A stretch of DNA of 64,000 nt from positions 56,589,304 through 56,653,303 of the forward strand of contig CM050650.1 in NCBI GenBank assembly GCA_027574665.1, in the 5' to 3' direction. The notes beneath the pieces are model-generated. The model was not told the DNA's origin and did not search any database. It saw only the letters and a list, made by a program, of their open reading frames with translations. The translations under genes and the position numbers were made by a program. This DNA comes from Rhynochetos jubatus. Lineage: Eukaryota > Chordata > Aves > Eurypygiformes > Rhynochetidae. Positions 26,101-37,600 of the stretch are shown piece after piece; positions within the stretch are counted from its first letter, which is position 1; each line of letters begins with the position of its first letter.

Positions 26101-26622
26101 CTTTTTTTTATTTTTAGGAAGGTTTTGAAGCCTCTGGATGACAAATGCTGGATAAGGTGACGTATGATTTAATATGCTCGGCCACAATGTTGCTATGCAA
26201 AGCCGGTAGCTACCTGATCCGCTGCAGAGCTACGCTAAGAACATCCCTAATGCAGCCCCTCTGCCTAGCCAGCCAGCTTTTCAGGAAAACAAAAACCCAT
26301 TTCATATTATTCTTGAAGGATTTGATGGCTGTTCTCACAGACAAATTAAAGGTGAGCAAAGCTAAACCATCTGGAAATGGTAATAGAAGAGACCACTGCT
26401 ATCAGGATTTACAAGAGCTAGAACGTTCTCTAGCCAGTGATCTTTGCAGCACGTATCAGAGTGCAGAACCGCATATCGCAGTCGTGTGCTTATCTGAGAT
26501 GACCTGAGCAACACACTTGTGGGAGGCTTCACCAGGAATGAATAATCCCCAATTCCTGCTTAATCATAGCACATTCTTTTTTCCTTTTTCTTTTCTTTTT
26601 TTTTTTTTAATTCTACCACTGC

Positions 26623-26648
26623 CTCTCTCTCTCTCTCTCTCTCTCTCT
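26623..26648. repeat. CT dinucleotide microsatellite
   Basis: About thirteen CT units, preceded by a T/C-rich stretch from about 26577. On the IPCEF1 sense strand it reads as GA repeats. Confidence 0.95.
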
Positions 26649-28764
26649 GACTATTCTCCATGACAACAGAGAGACAAAAAGCAATGAGAAAACACATCAG
26701 CTCTATTGAAGGCTCCGCTATTTCCCCATCCTCTACAGGCCACCCTTCGTGTCTTCATTCCAAAGAAAGCAATGCCCTGTTTAGGACACATGGAAATAAA
26801 ATACAGTCTCAATGAACCAATGGGTCATGAAGTCACACTCATTACTTTCCTTTAGAGCTACCCAAAGTGCTGTTAAGAAAAACAAATAAGAATCAACTCT
26901 CCTTATGCAAAAACTATGTAGTGGGCCAAGGTCACATCTTTGCCATGATACTACAGTGGGGTCATTTCATCTTTAACCAACACAGCGATGTACAACAAGA
27001 GCAATACTGAGACAGGATGTGGCTCTCTGTTAGCAACCGAGGAAGAGGTAGTTCTTTCCACTAATCTTACTGATGATCTAAAGAAAAATAACATGGTCTA
27101 TGGCTCATATGTCAGGAAAGGGTTAATATCCATATTATGTAAATCATCTGTTAGGTTCTGTTTTTTTATACAGGCTGAGGAAGAAACTGATTACCTATGA
27201 AGAGCTCAAGATAGCAAAAAGAAGTTACAAATGTGCATTTATTATTCAATGGCAATGATTTTTTCCCGCTGCATGTTGACAGGGTGACAGATCCCCATGT
27301 CTTCATATTTTGTGGAAGGAGTTAGAAAATTCATGAGGGAAGGAAAGGCAGTTTCACCATCCAGCACCATATTTAGTTTGCCTGGATTAAAACAGTAACA
27401 AATCTGTAATAAAATCATTGCTGAGTGAGATTTCATGAGTTAAAATGAATTTCTGGGTTTTATGCCCACAATTCCTTAAAGCTGAAGTATGTTTTTTAAA
27501 AAATCAATCCTAAACTAGGAATTCAGCAACTTTTAAATGTTTTTAGTGTTGTTCAGAAGTCCAGTGTCATTTTATTAAAAAAAAAAATATCTGCTGTGCA
27601 CTGCACAAGAGAAACCTCTAACCCCAGGCTGCAGCAATGAAGCGCAGTGTTACAAAATCACCTTCCCAAATCTTGTTGATCTATGAATAAGCAAAAGAAA
27701 TCTCTTTTTTCAAACCACCAGTGTTTGGAGTCAAAGCTATTTTATGAAATAAAGAAACAATTTTCAATGAAACTGTTTTTATTTTAAACCAATAGAAAAT
27801 CTATATTTAAATGATTCTACTACAAAATTAATAGGATGCCTCACTAGCAGGTTTTATATTTTTGTGGAAAACTGAATCCAACACCTTTGCAAGTCTCCAG
27901 TGGCAAACCTTTCCTTAAAAAGTAGATTAAAGTTCACCTCTCCAAAAACTGGCCTGTGAGAGTCAGAAATCTTTCATTTCAGTGAACCTGGGTGAACATT
28001 GATTAAGATACACTTTTAAGTTTCACTCCTAATAGGAGACATTAATACCAGTACAGAACACAGAGAAAACTGTGAAAAACAGACTTATTACCAGTAAAAC
28101 CAAAGGTACATAACAGCCATTTCAGATGTGAATGTACTGTAACTACCAGAAAGACACAGGAAGAATCTGAAACTGAACCAAATGTCATGATTTTACTATG
28201 CTTCTGACAGTGGTGGATGTTACTCTATAAAGCTCAATTTCCTGATGGCGAAAGTTCTCCTTCATTATCAGAGGTTCAATTGAGAAGCAAACCAAAAAGC
28301 TCAGATCTATTTCTAGCTCTTGCTGTTACCAGGGAAAATCTGAGAGCAATAATCCTCAGAAAGCTCTGAAATAAATGCAAAATGTTACAGTTATTTGCAA
28401 CTTTAGGAAGGTCCTCGTTTTTGGACAAGGCTGGCAATACAGCATAGGTTTTAATCTTTTTTGGTAGGTTTTGGTTTACTCATCAGTTTACTGAGACCTG
28501 AGGGCTGAACAGGATGGGATAGTGATCTTGCAGGACAATGCAGGCTTCAACCTTGCTATCCATTACTCCTTGTGCTGGGTTCAGTCAGTATTGTTGCTCC
28601 TCCACTTGGCAAACACACCCATGAGCCAGTGGCAAAGGGAAATGTACAAGTGAGCATTGAGCACAGCTGCTGATGTGCCAGGCAGGCTCCGGAGATGAGC
28701 AAACGCACACAAGAGAAGTGACAACTTCAGTGAGTCTTCTGTCAGTTTAGAGATCCCATTTTTC

Positions 28765-29470
28765 CATAGAATCTCAGTATGGATAAGTTTAGAAGAGACC
28801 TCTGGAGGTCATTTGGTCCAACCCTCCCCCCTGACTCAAGCAAGGACACCTACAGCTGGTTGTCCAGGACCATATCCAGATAGCTTTTTAATATCTCCAA
28901 GGATGGAGACCCTACAGCCTCTCTGGGCAACCTGTGCCAGTGCTCAGTCTCCTTCACAATAAAAGTGTTTCCTGATGTTCAGAGAGGATCTCCTGTGCCC
29001 ATTGCCCCTGGTCCTGTCACTGGGCACTACTGAAAAGAGCCTGTCTCCATCATCTTTGTACCTTCCCTTCAGGTATTTACACACAGTAATAAGATCCTCC
29101 TGAGTCTGTCTCCAAGATAAAACGTCCCAGTTCACTCAGCCTTTCCTTACATATTAGGTGGTCCAGTCCCCTAATTATCCTTGTGACCCTTCACTGGACT
29201 TTCTCCAGTACGTCCATATCTCTCTTGTACTGGAGAGCTCAGAAGCGGACACAGTGCTATAGGTGTGGCCTCACCATAGCTGAATAAAGGGGAAGGATCA
29301 CCTCTCTTGACCTGCTTACAGTGCTTTGTCTAATGCAGCCAAAGATACCATTTGCCTTCTTTGCAGCAAGGGCACACTGCTGGCTCATGTTCAACTTGAT
29401 GTCCACCATGACTCCCAGGTCCTTTTCTGCAAAGCTGCTTTCCATCTGGGCAGCCCCCAGCATATATTGA
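28765..29470 (-). mobile_element. CR1 LINE, ORF2 C-terminal end and 3'UTR
   Basis: The left end reads CATAGAATCTCAG...TTTGGTCCAACCC, the complement of the CR1 tail. On the minus strand, 29257-29463 translates as LGAAQMESSFAEKDLGVMVD followed by LNMSQQCALAAKKANGIFGC and SREVILPLYSAMVRPHL. This is the characteristic C-terminal part of the CR1 reverse-transcriptase ORF2. The ORF breaks at the right end of that segment; the element is a decayed, non-functional copy. Confidence 0.92.
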
Positions 29471-30350
29471 TTTCCCCTGGCAGTACCATTTGTGCTTACA
29501 CAGAATAACAGTAGGGGGTAGAAGTCAGAGTGCTAGACAAGCTTTGGCGGTCCTTCCACAACATCCTGGATCCTGGCCCCTGCCAGGCAGCAAACCTCTC
29601 TAGATGGTTGGTCAGGCTGACAGATGGGTGCCTTTGTCCCCTGCAACAGGGCGTAACTCATCGTGATGTCTCATCATTTCTTCCTTGTAGTCTTGCATGG
29701 TTTACGGTTAAATTGAACCAGGCCCTTTGCTAGTAGGCACATCTGCCTGCTCTTCAATTTTTAGGGCAGTCAACCTATTTCACAGCTGCAAGTTCTTAGG
29801 TGGGGCAGGAGCCTTCCTCTTAGTACTAAAAGTCATCATATTCCATCCTTCCCCTTCTCCAGAGGCTTTGCTTAATTTGATAGTGGGGGTAGACGATGAC
29901 TGTTTCTCTATTGCAGGTGGGGACTGAGGCACTTCAAACTGTTGTGTCTCATAAGACCCTGTTTATTCCCCTTCCATCCTCTTTGATGCTGCACAGCCCG
30001 CTCACTTCCTCCTGTATCTCGGCAGCACAGCTCCTCCAAGATGGTATACCTCCTGCAGGGCAGAGGGCCATCTCTCCTGGCCTCAGGGTGGTCCCAGACA
30101 CTTCCTGCAGCCTGAGACTTGGAGGGTTGCATCCACTATCTCCCACACTATCAGGGAAGCTGTCCTGTTACCAGTACGCCTAAGACTGTTACAGTACCCC
30201 AAATTCAGCTGAAGGCCCCCTACTTCACTCCTTCACATGCTGCTGCACAAACTGCTAGGTCTGTTGGCTACAATCGTGGACTGGGTCTTAGACAGGTGCC
30301 CATCAGTTAAAGGGGTCTTGAACCCTCCCTAATCAGAGGGAGCTGCATAA
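29471..30350 (-). mobile_element. CR1 LINE ORF1-like remnant joined to the ORF2 end
   Basis: On the minus strand, pieces in shifting frames resemble CR1 ORF1. There is a Cys-containing TLQVSGCRKCLG segment near 30100-30130, IQEEVSGLCSIKE near 29970-30010, KRKAPAPPKNLQL near 29790-29830, and near 29490-29590 a segment reading VCCLAGARIQDVVEG then HSDFYPLLLFCVSTNGTAR. The last is the esterase-like ORF1 core, where functional copies read roughly YYPLLLFHVGTNDTA. Frameshifts and stops are frequent. It abuts the ORF2 end with no intervening endonuclease or RT sequence, implying an internal deletion of most of ORF2. The right boundary is uncertain and may reach about 30690. Confidence 0.72.
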
Positions 30351-31184
30351 AAGGTTCCAAGCACCCTGCATCAAGAGCAGCTGACAACACCCATTAGAAG
30401 GTGCTAGAACTTCCTTGGGCCCACACCCTTATGACTCCCCTGGCTTTGTCATTGCCTGACAGCAAAGATTTGCAAATATATATCATCCTGGCTACATGTT
30501 TCCAGCTTCCCTTCCAAATTGTTGGCCTTGGGCAATTATTGCTGGGAACCAAACTCAGGTGGATAGCATCCTCCTGAGGAGCTGCCAGGAGTAGTCAAGA
30601 ATCACCCCAGGGGATGCTTGTGCCTAGAGACTGACAGGCTTGCAGTCTGCAAACCCCCCTGGAGAGAAAACTCTGGGGTGAAATAGGAGTGTGAGGCTGT
30701 TTGAGGGAAAAGAAATATTGTACTACAAACAAAAGCAGGGGCATTGGGCTAATAATGAAGGCCAGATTTCATATCTCATGAAATTTGACTGACAGTGCAT
30801 GAAGACACCAAAGGCAGCTATGATTTGCAGTTCTTCTACAGAGCTGTGATTTCCTTAAGCTCCTCAGGGGTTAAACAGATGCATGGCTAAAGAAAATCTT
30901 TGGCTAAGCTCATGTGTCCTAAATTACTGCTTTCTCATCTGTTGACGGGTAGGATTTGGAAGTGAGGACAACCCTGACATCAGGCCCATACAATAGATTT
31001 CATTTCATCCCTAGAGAAGAACTGGGTCAGCCTGTGGCGGTCTCACCCCTTGGCACGGCCCATTAGCAAGATCTTGTTCAGATACTGATGTTGTCCACAG
31101 TCTTCTATGACTGCATGGACACAACCCAAACATACAACCTCTTGAGCTGATCAGAAACTCTGGCACAACTTCAATTTCACTTAC

Positions 31185-31235
31185 GAGAGTGTTGCCATCA
31201 GCTTCCATGAACAGCTTCAGAGGTCAGTAGGAAAG
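31185..31235 (-). CDS. IPCEF1: IPCEF1 exon carrying the first ATG (5'UTR plus 8 codons)
   Basis: Read on the minus strand, a strong pyrimidine tract ending TTTTTACAG precedes this exon, and a GTAAGT donor follows it. The ATG is at 31206-31208 and the coding part (31185-31208) reads MEADGNTL, ending in phase 0. An in-frame TGA lies 18 nt before the ATG within the same exon, so this ATG is the first possible start in the frame. The next exon begins VPLRQK. This matches the layout of the long vertebrate IPCEF1 N-terminus, which from memory has a similar acidic/Gly segment before VPLRQK. The ATG context has G at +4 but T at -3, so it is not optimal. Because the exon has its own acceptor, at least one further 5'UTR exon and the promoter must lie to the right. 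The weak point is the very short coding length; phase and position support it. Confidence 0.72.
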
Positions 31236-33820
31236 CTGTAAAAAGAGAAAATTTTGTTTAAGTAAGTTCTGTATTACATTTTCATATAACATACGTCTTG
31301 GCAGTAGAGTAAAACAATACATTAATATGCTTTGACCTGCCAACTTTACCCTCCCCACTCCATCCAACCAATCGAAAAAAAACGAAAAGTCTTTTGTAAA
31401 TACGGGGGCTTGGAACTAGATGAACTTTAAGGTCCCTCCTAATCCAAACCATTCTATGGCTCTATGAAAGTTAATACTATGTTATGTGAACTGATTTTAC
31501 TGAATTAGAAGTCAAGCAGTGATAAGGAACACTAACTCAAAGCTATCCAAACTTTTCTATGAAATAAACAGAATAAAGGTCATAAATGTGGTTGCGTGGT
31601 TGCTTTTTATTTGGTTGGGTGGGGTTTGAGCTTTTTTAGGAAATGCGTAGAGAATAAGTGAAACTGGGACTGGTTTGGGCGGGGGGTTCTGTTGTTTGTA
31701 ATGGTTTTTTACTTTGAAAGAAATCTATAAGGTTTTGATTTCCACTTCAGCTGAGTAATTCCCATGAATTCTAATTAGGTAATCTGCCTGTACTCCTGAA
31801 TGGGATGAGACCTCATAAGGGACTACCCATTTTAAAATTAACTGCAATTCTCCCTTCTGGAGAGTAACATCTGTGTAATCGAACAGCAGACACTAGAGTT
31901 TTAATTTCCCAAGATGCACGAAGTTAGTAGCTATCCATTTAAGTGACAATTCAGGTGATTTTATTTGGTATCACAGCCAATAGCTATTTGCCTTTGGCTG
32001 GTAGAATGGACAGATGACAAAAGAATTGGTGCAGTATACAAGATGAAGAAAACATACCTACTTTTTAGTGCCACCGAAGTTCTTATAAAACTCACCTCTC
32101 TGCAAATGAATCATACAGTGAAATGGAAGAGGATACAAGGCTCTGTTGAGGTGAGCAAGAAAGGATTTCCAGAAATAGAGCCACACTTCAGAAGAATTTC
32201 TAACTAGAATTTTTCCTGTTACTAAAACCAGTAATTTAAAATATGTGCCAATCCTCATGCATAATATTTGTTTTATTTTGAAAATAAAATATTAAAACAG
32301 AAAATAAACCCCCACCTACTGGCTTCCAGCAATTTCAAACCAAAAATAGAAAGGCAAACAAATAGTCATTTTTCTGGCTCCCAACTGCATTTATTCAAAA
32401 ATAGAAAGCAGCACTTTCTATAAGTGGCTCAAAGTGAAGTAATATCAAGATGAGGAGAGATGTTATGGCAAATAATTTCAAGGATGTTTAGAAATCATAG
32501 CTAGTATAAACAAGCAGAGGAAACACCTTTAGTTATACAGCAAATTAACATCAAGCCTCACATACTGAGCCAGAAAGCAAGGGAGTAACAGACCAAATTA
32601 TAGTAATTATTGTGACATGTGGCCTTTTTCCTGTCATTTCTTCATTTCATGTGTGATTTGGGTTTGGAGAGGGTGGGGTGTAATTATACGAACTGCACAG
32701 ATTTGAATCAGCCATGGTACCAGGAGCGAGAGGACTGGCAAGGAAACATTTCCGGCTGTGTGCTTTGTGCCAAAGGAGTTGAAATGGATTTCAGCAAAAC
32801 CTTCTCAGTGACTTTAACCCAAACTTTTGTTTAGTTTCCAGAAACTGGATAAGCAATCTTTGAGCCAGCATCCAATTTTCAAAAGCACCATTGACTTCTG
32901 TCTCATGCTAGTTAAGAGTATAATTTGTCACTCCCTGTGTAAAGAAAGGTTAAAATAAAAAAATCAAAAGTTCACTGCAGAAATTACTCTCATACACATA
33001 ACCTGAGTTTATTTCTCCTAAGTAAACCCAGCTTAAGTGAGATTAGTTGCACTGTGAAAGAGCACTAGGATTTTTATGTCTGCTCAAGTGTACTCAGCTG
33101 TTGCAAAGCCAATATTTCAGAAGGGCATAACCTGTTTATCTCTGCACTACAGTAAAATAACTGTTTCCTTTCAATTTTCTTCAGGTGCACTGTGGGAAAA
33201 CCATCTACCTTTTCTAAACAGAGAGGTGAATTAGAAGAAGGAGCTGGATATATACGGACACTCAAGCAGAGCTGGTCTACACTCACTTTACTGGATGGTC
33301 TAGCAGGAATATTTAGGGGCTGTCTCTGGGAACCATAGCCCCCCATCCCCTCTATATTCCCCTCCCACATGCCGCAGTTAGCATCCCCTGCTGAGCTGTG
33401 TCCCTCTCTGTGATGGTAGGGGGTCACACCATGGAAGCCCAGGAGTGTGCCCATGGTTTTGCTGGCAGAAGAGGTTCCCAGCCTACAAAAGCTACACCTG
33501 AGCTCAGGAGCTTAGCAAGCCAGCGACATCTTAGTAGGAGACAACACTTGAGTTCATACCACCAGAAGGGTGTCTTGATTCCTAACTGGAATAGCTGAAG
33601 CAGGAAAATACTTGGCCCAGACCACCTCATTTCATAGCCCTCAGGGCACTATATTAGAAACTAGAGACACCCATGTGCGTATCCTTGTCCTGACCTAGGT
33701 GGACATTGAATTTTAACCAGGGTCTCATGCCCAAAGGTGTACCCTAAGCACCAAAGTGAGGATGTGGGATTCCAGCCCTCTTCCTAAGATTCTCCATTTG
33801 CAGTGAGGTAAGATCTCACT
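31236..33820. other. IPCEF1 5' intron or flank, no gene seen
   Basis: Apart from the CR1 tail at 31404-31467, this is unassigned AT-rich sequence. The ATG exon at 31185-31235 has an acceptor, so transcription must begin somewhere to the right. No GC-rich, CpG-dense promoter-like block is visible here. Confidence 0.55.
31404..31467 (+). mobile_element. CR1 3' tail fragment
   Basis: The segment GGAACTAGATGAACTTTAAGG followed by CAAACCATTCTATGGCTCTATG is the last about 60 nt of a CR1 in plus orientation, ending in the ATTCTATG-type terminal repeat. It lies just upstream (in gene sense) of the IPCEF1 ATG exon. Confidence 0.85.
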
Positions 33821-33862
33821 TAGGGATGTCATCCAGAGGGATAGGGATGCCATCCAGAGGGA
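33821..33862 (+). repeat. 21-nt tandem duplication at the CR1 5' end
   Basis: TAGGGATGTCATCCAGAGGG(A) at 33821-33841 is followed immediately by the same 21-mer with one change (GTC to GCC) at 33842-33862. The repeat sits at the truncation point of the CR1 copy. Confidence 0.9.
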
Positions 33863-34683
33863 CCAGGACAGGCTGGAGAGGTGGGCCACTGCCAACCTCA
33901 TGAAGTTCAACAAGGCCAAGTGCAAGGTCCTGCACCTGGGTTGGGGCAGGACCAAGTACAGGCTGGGTGGAGACTGGATCGAGAGCAGCCCTGAGGAGCA
34001 GGACTTGGGGTACTGGTGGATGAGGAGCTGAACATGAGCCGGCAGCGTGCGCTGGCAGCCCAGAAAACCAACCATATCCTGGGGTGTGTCAGCAGAAGAG
34101 TGGCCAGCAGGTCGAGGGAGGGGATTCTCCCCCTCTGCTCTTGTAAGACCCCACCAGGAATACTGTGTCCAGCTGTGGAGCCCTCACCTTAAGAAGGATA
34201 TCGACTGGTTGGAATGAGTCCAGAAGAGGGCCACAAAGATGCTCAGAGGGCTGGAGCACCTCTCCTATGAAGAAAGGTTTAGAGAATTGGGCTTGTTCAG
34301 ACTGGAGAAGAGAAGGCTCTGGGAGGAGACCTTATTGCAGCCTTCCAGTATCTGAAGGGGGCCTACAAGGAAGCTGGGGGGGTGGGGGAGTGGGCGGCTT
34401 TTTACAGGGGCCTGTAGTGACAGTACAAGCAGTAAACTGAAAAAGGGTAGATTTAGATTAGATATCAGGAAAAAATTCTTCCTGGAGAGGGTGGTGAAGC
34501 ACTGGAACAGGTTGCCCAGAGAAGCTGTGGGTGCCCCCTCCCTGGAAGTGTTCAAGGCCAGGCTGGATGAGGCTGTGAGCAACCTGGTCTAGTGGAGGGT
34601 GTCCCTGCCCATGGCAGGGGGGTTGGAACTAGGTGGTCTTTAACGTTCCTTCCAACCTAAACCAGTCTATGGTTCTATGATCT
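33821..34683 (+). mobile_element. CR1 LINE, 5'-truncated, ORF2 end plus 3'UTR
   Basis: This copy runs from CATCCAGAGGGACCAGGACA through GCTGGCAGCCCAGAAAACCA to TTCCTTCCAACCTAAACCAG and a TCTATGGTTCTATGA tail. It encodes, in broken frames, the C-terminal RT region (for example [18 protein letters not shown]-type sequence and [16 protein letters not shown]-type sequence). A GT-rich expansion near 34373-34395 and several frameshifts show it is dead. It is closely related to the minus-strand copy at 43091-43918. Confidence 0.93.
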
Positions 34684-37600
34684 AGGAACAGAAGGAGAGG
34701 GAAATCCTTCAACCTACAGGTTAAGGCACCCACATGGAAAATGTGCACCAGAATTGCAGTCTGCTGTGAAGGATGTTCAATTCACTAAAATTGCTAAGTG
34801 GAACAAACCAAAGAGAGAAAATTAAACAAGGCACAGTGAAACCTCTCACTTCAAATGGCTTTATAAAGGAGAAAAACTTGAATCTCTCACTTCCTGGAGG
34901 ATAAAATCTAATGGACCTACTGGATAAAAGCATTATCAGTTTTCAAGCCATACTTACATTTCTGTGGCTTTTCCTAGAGGTGCCCAAAACAAGTCAAATA
35001 GTTTCAGTCTGAATTGAATACACTATGTCAAAAGCGATTTCAGCTAGAATACTTTTCAGGGTTTTTTAGTTTGATTCAAGAACTGAATTATAAATATGTT
35101 AGTATAGCTTTATTAGTCCCACTTCACTCCTGTTCTTTCAAGAAGAGTAATAAACAAGTAGGTAAATGAGTAATAGCTGATGCAACAAATGTGGAAACAC
35201 AGCAAGTGAGTTATCAGAAATATCTTGCAATCATTTCCATCTGACTACATCATCTCTTCTGAAATAAATAGAAATACTCTGTTAAAGATCAAAGGCAATG
35301 TTAAGGGTGGAAAAAAGGGGGGAAAACACTAAGGTTCCAATGATTCTAATTGCAAAAAGCAATCAATCCATTAGTAATATTCCTCTTGTGGAAGTCAAAA
35401 TCCACAGGGCCTGATGCTGCCTCTTCCCAGTTACAAGCTACAGTGAGCATGTTGATCTGCAATAATATTGGTATAAGTCTGCCAGACATGCCTTCCAGGC
35501 ATCCCTCAGATGACATCCAGAGTGGGCATATGTCTTCCTGCTTCTGAGCAAAATATTTGAGATATGTAATATGACTCAAACTATTTGTGTTGCAGAAGCA
35601 CCCAAAACGTGCGTAACTCAGTTCCTGTTCAGATGGCATTGACACAGACTATTCAAAAAAAGTTCTGCTTTACCAAGTGCCAAGTCAGGGCTGTAAGACA
35701 ACCTGGAAAATAAGCTTTTTGCCTTTTTCCTGTTTACATTTCTCACACTGGTCTCCAGCTTTAACCTCTCTGCTTGTTTAATGTTTATTTGACTGCCTGT
35801 AACAATCTGCACTTCAATGGACAAGGAATTGACAGGCAATAGGAAACTGGTGACAAAAATTTCCCTTAAAAAAAAAAAATCAATACTTAATCACATAGCA
35901 TTGCCCCAAATCATAGCAGTGCTTGAAGTACTGTCCTGTATCAAGAACAGTCTTGCATAACTGTCCTAAGTTATCACATTACCACTAACTGGAGTTCTTC
36001 CAACAACACAGGGGAAAAATAATCACAGTGATTGTAAGCTCATAATTGTCCTTTGGGTTAGAGATCAAGTTAATCAGACAGAAACTTACCATTAACTATT
36101 AATTAATCAGATCTAGACAGTTACTTAGCTGGTTAATTAACTATCTATATCAACTACCTTACTTGTACAGGGAGTTCCTTGATGTGCAGATTTTCTCTCC
36201 TTTATTGGCTCATAGAAAATTTGGATATTAAGCTGGTACTTTGCCACAAGGCAATGACAAACAGGCATCAAGGCACTTTTCACAAAAGCTCGTGGATCAT
36301 CCCACTCTGGTTAAGTTATGTCCCACCCACCTTGGTCTCCATGACTTGCTGTTTCCAATTGCAGATGAAACTACAGATTCACTGTTAGCACTGGAAACTA
36401 CCAGTCCATTGAAGTATAATCATAAGTCATAATTGTCTGAGTGTACCTTCAGTTTTGACCACAATAGGTAAATTTAAGCTTGTTAAATAAAAATTACCGT
36501 TTGAAAAGACAAAAGGTTTCTTATCTCAGGCCTAGCAGCAAGAAACTGCATTTGTCACATTGTACTACCATTGGTTATATTACCTTATTTTCAAATGCAT
36601 CTGAATTGATTCAATCCCCTCACCTGGAAGCAATTCAGAAAGGCAGCTCCTGACTCCGTTTGGGAGAGAGCCAGGAAAAACTGGAACAAAGTTCACTGCT
36701 CCTGTCTTGGAGACAGAAAGGGTCTGGAGACATCGCCCTGCTTGGATCACAGCCAGGTCCTGTCAGTCCAGCCGGGAAGCCCAAGAGCAGCAGGTTACGG
36801 GTGTCACAGCTCTGAGCAAGCAGTTTCAGGAGCCCATGCTCACCAGCTTTGGGAGGAGAGGGGCTGAAAGCAAAGAAGAGGTTCAACACAAGAGGGAGTC
36901 TCCAGCTGTCTCTGTAGCCTCACAAAGAGCAATCAAAACGGCATGCTTGGTGAAGTGTGTCTGCCCCAAACCTGAGTTTGCACACAGAGTATAGTGTTGA
37001 GCTGATTCCTAGGTCTGCTATGTTTGACGGCCAAGGAAGAGTTTGCAGAAACATCAAGTGCAATACCACAATAACTAACGCCTCCTAGCTGGCTCTTGTG
37101 CTGCAGCAGGCAGTAAAAGCAAGGCAAAGTTATGTTGGCTGCAGAAATGGATGAAGAGCTAGCGCAGTTGAGGGGTCCTTAAGGAAACATTCTGGGTCTC
37201 AAAAGCATGTCCCTGGTGTTCTGCCTTCTTTCAAAGATGCACTGTTCTCTGCTAGACCAGAACATGAAACACGGAGGAGGCAAGCAAAAAAGGGCCCAAA
37301 GCCTATAGCTCTTCCTGAGACAACAGTCTAAGGGGCTTCTCTAGAAGCAAGTCCCTTCTGAGGAGCTGTTCAGCAAAGACTGTTTTGAGTGAATGCTGCA
37401 AGGTACAGCACCTACAGAGCAAAGGAGGAGCATATTTTTCCTCCAGCAAATGCACAGAACTAATTGTAAGTGTGGATCATCACAGTGACAGGGCAATGAG
37501 CCATCCACACTGGAAGGTAGTTCTGCCAAACATATGTTTGCAAGGCATTATAGAAGGTTTTATGCATCCTATGGAAGGTAAAAATTGAAAAAATTAATCA

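Larger units (their letters stand above)
25192..31184 (-). other. IPCEF1 first coding intron
   Basis: This 6.0 kb intron holds a MIR-like piece (26030-26100), a CT dinucleotide run (26623-26648) and a large internally deleted CR1 (28765 to about 30350). The remainder is AT-rich sequence without supported exons. Confidence 0.65.

Noticed and set aside
27242-27436. Minus-strand ORF considered as an extra IPCEF1 5' exon
   Set aside because: The ATG exon ends in phase 0 and joins the micro-exon cleanly. This ORF does not resemble the known N-terminal sequence and lacks a matching acceptor/donor pair.
30320-30400. CATAAAAGG followed by a possible LTR-like promoter region
   Set aside because: There is no paired LTR, primer-binding site or TG...CA boundary. 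The region is better explained as the 5' side of the adjacent CR1 or unique sequence.
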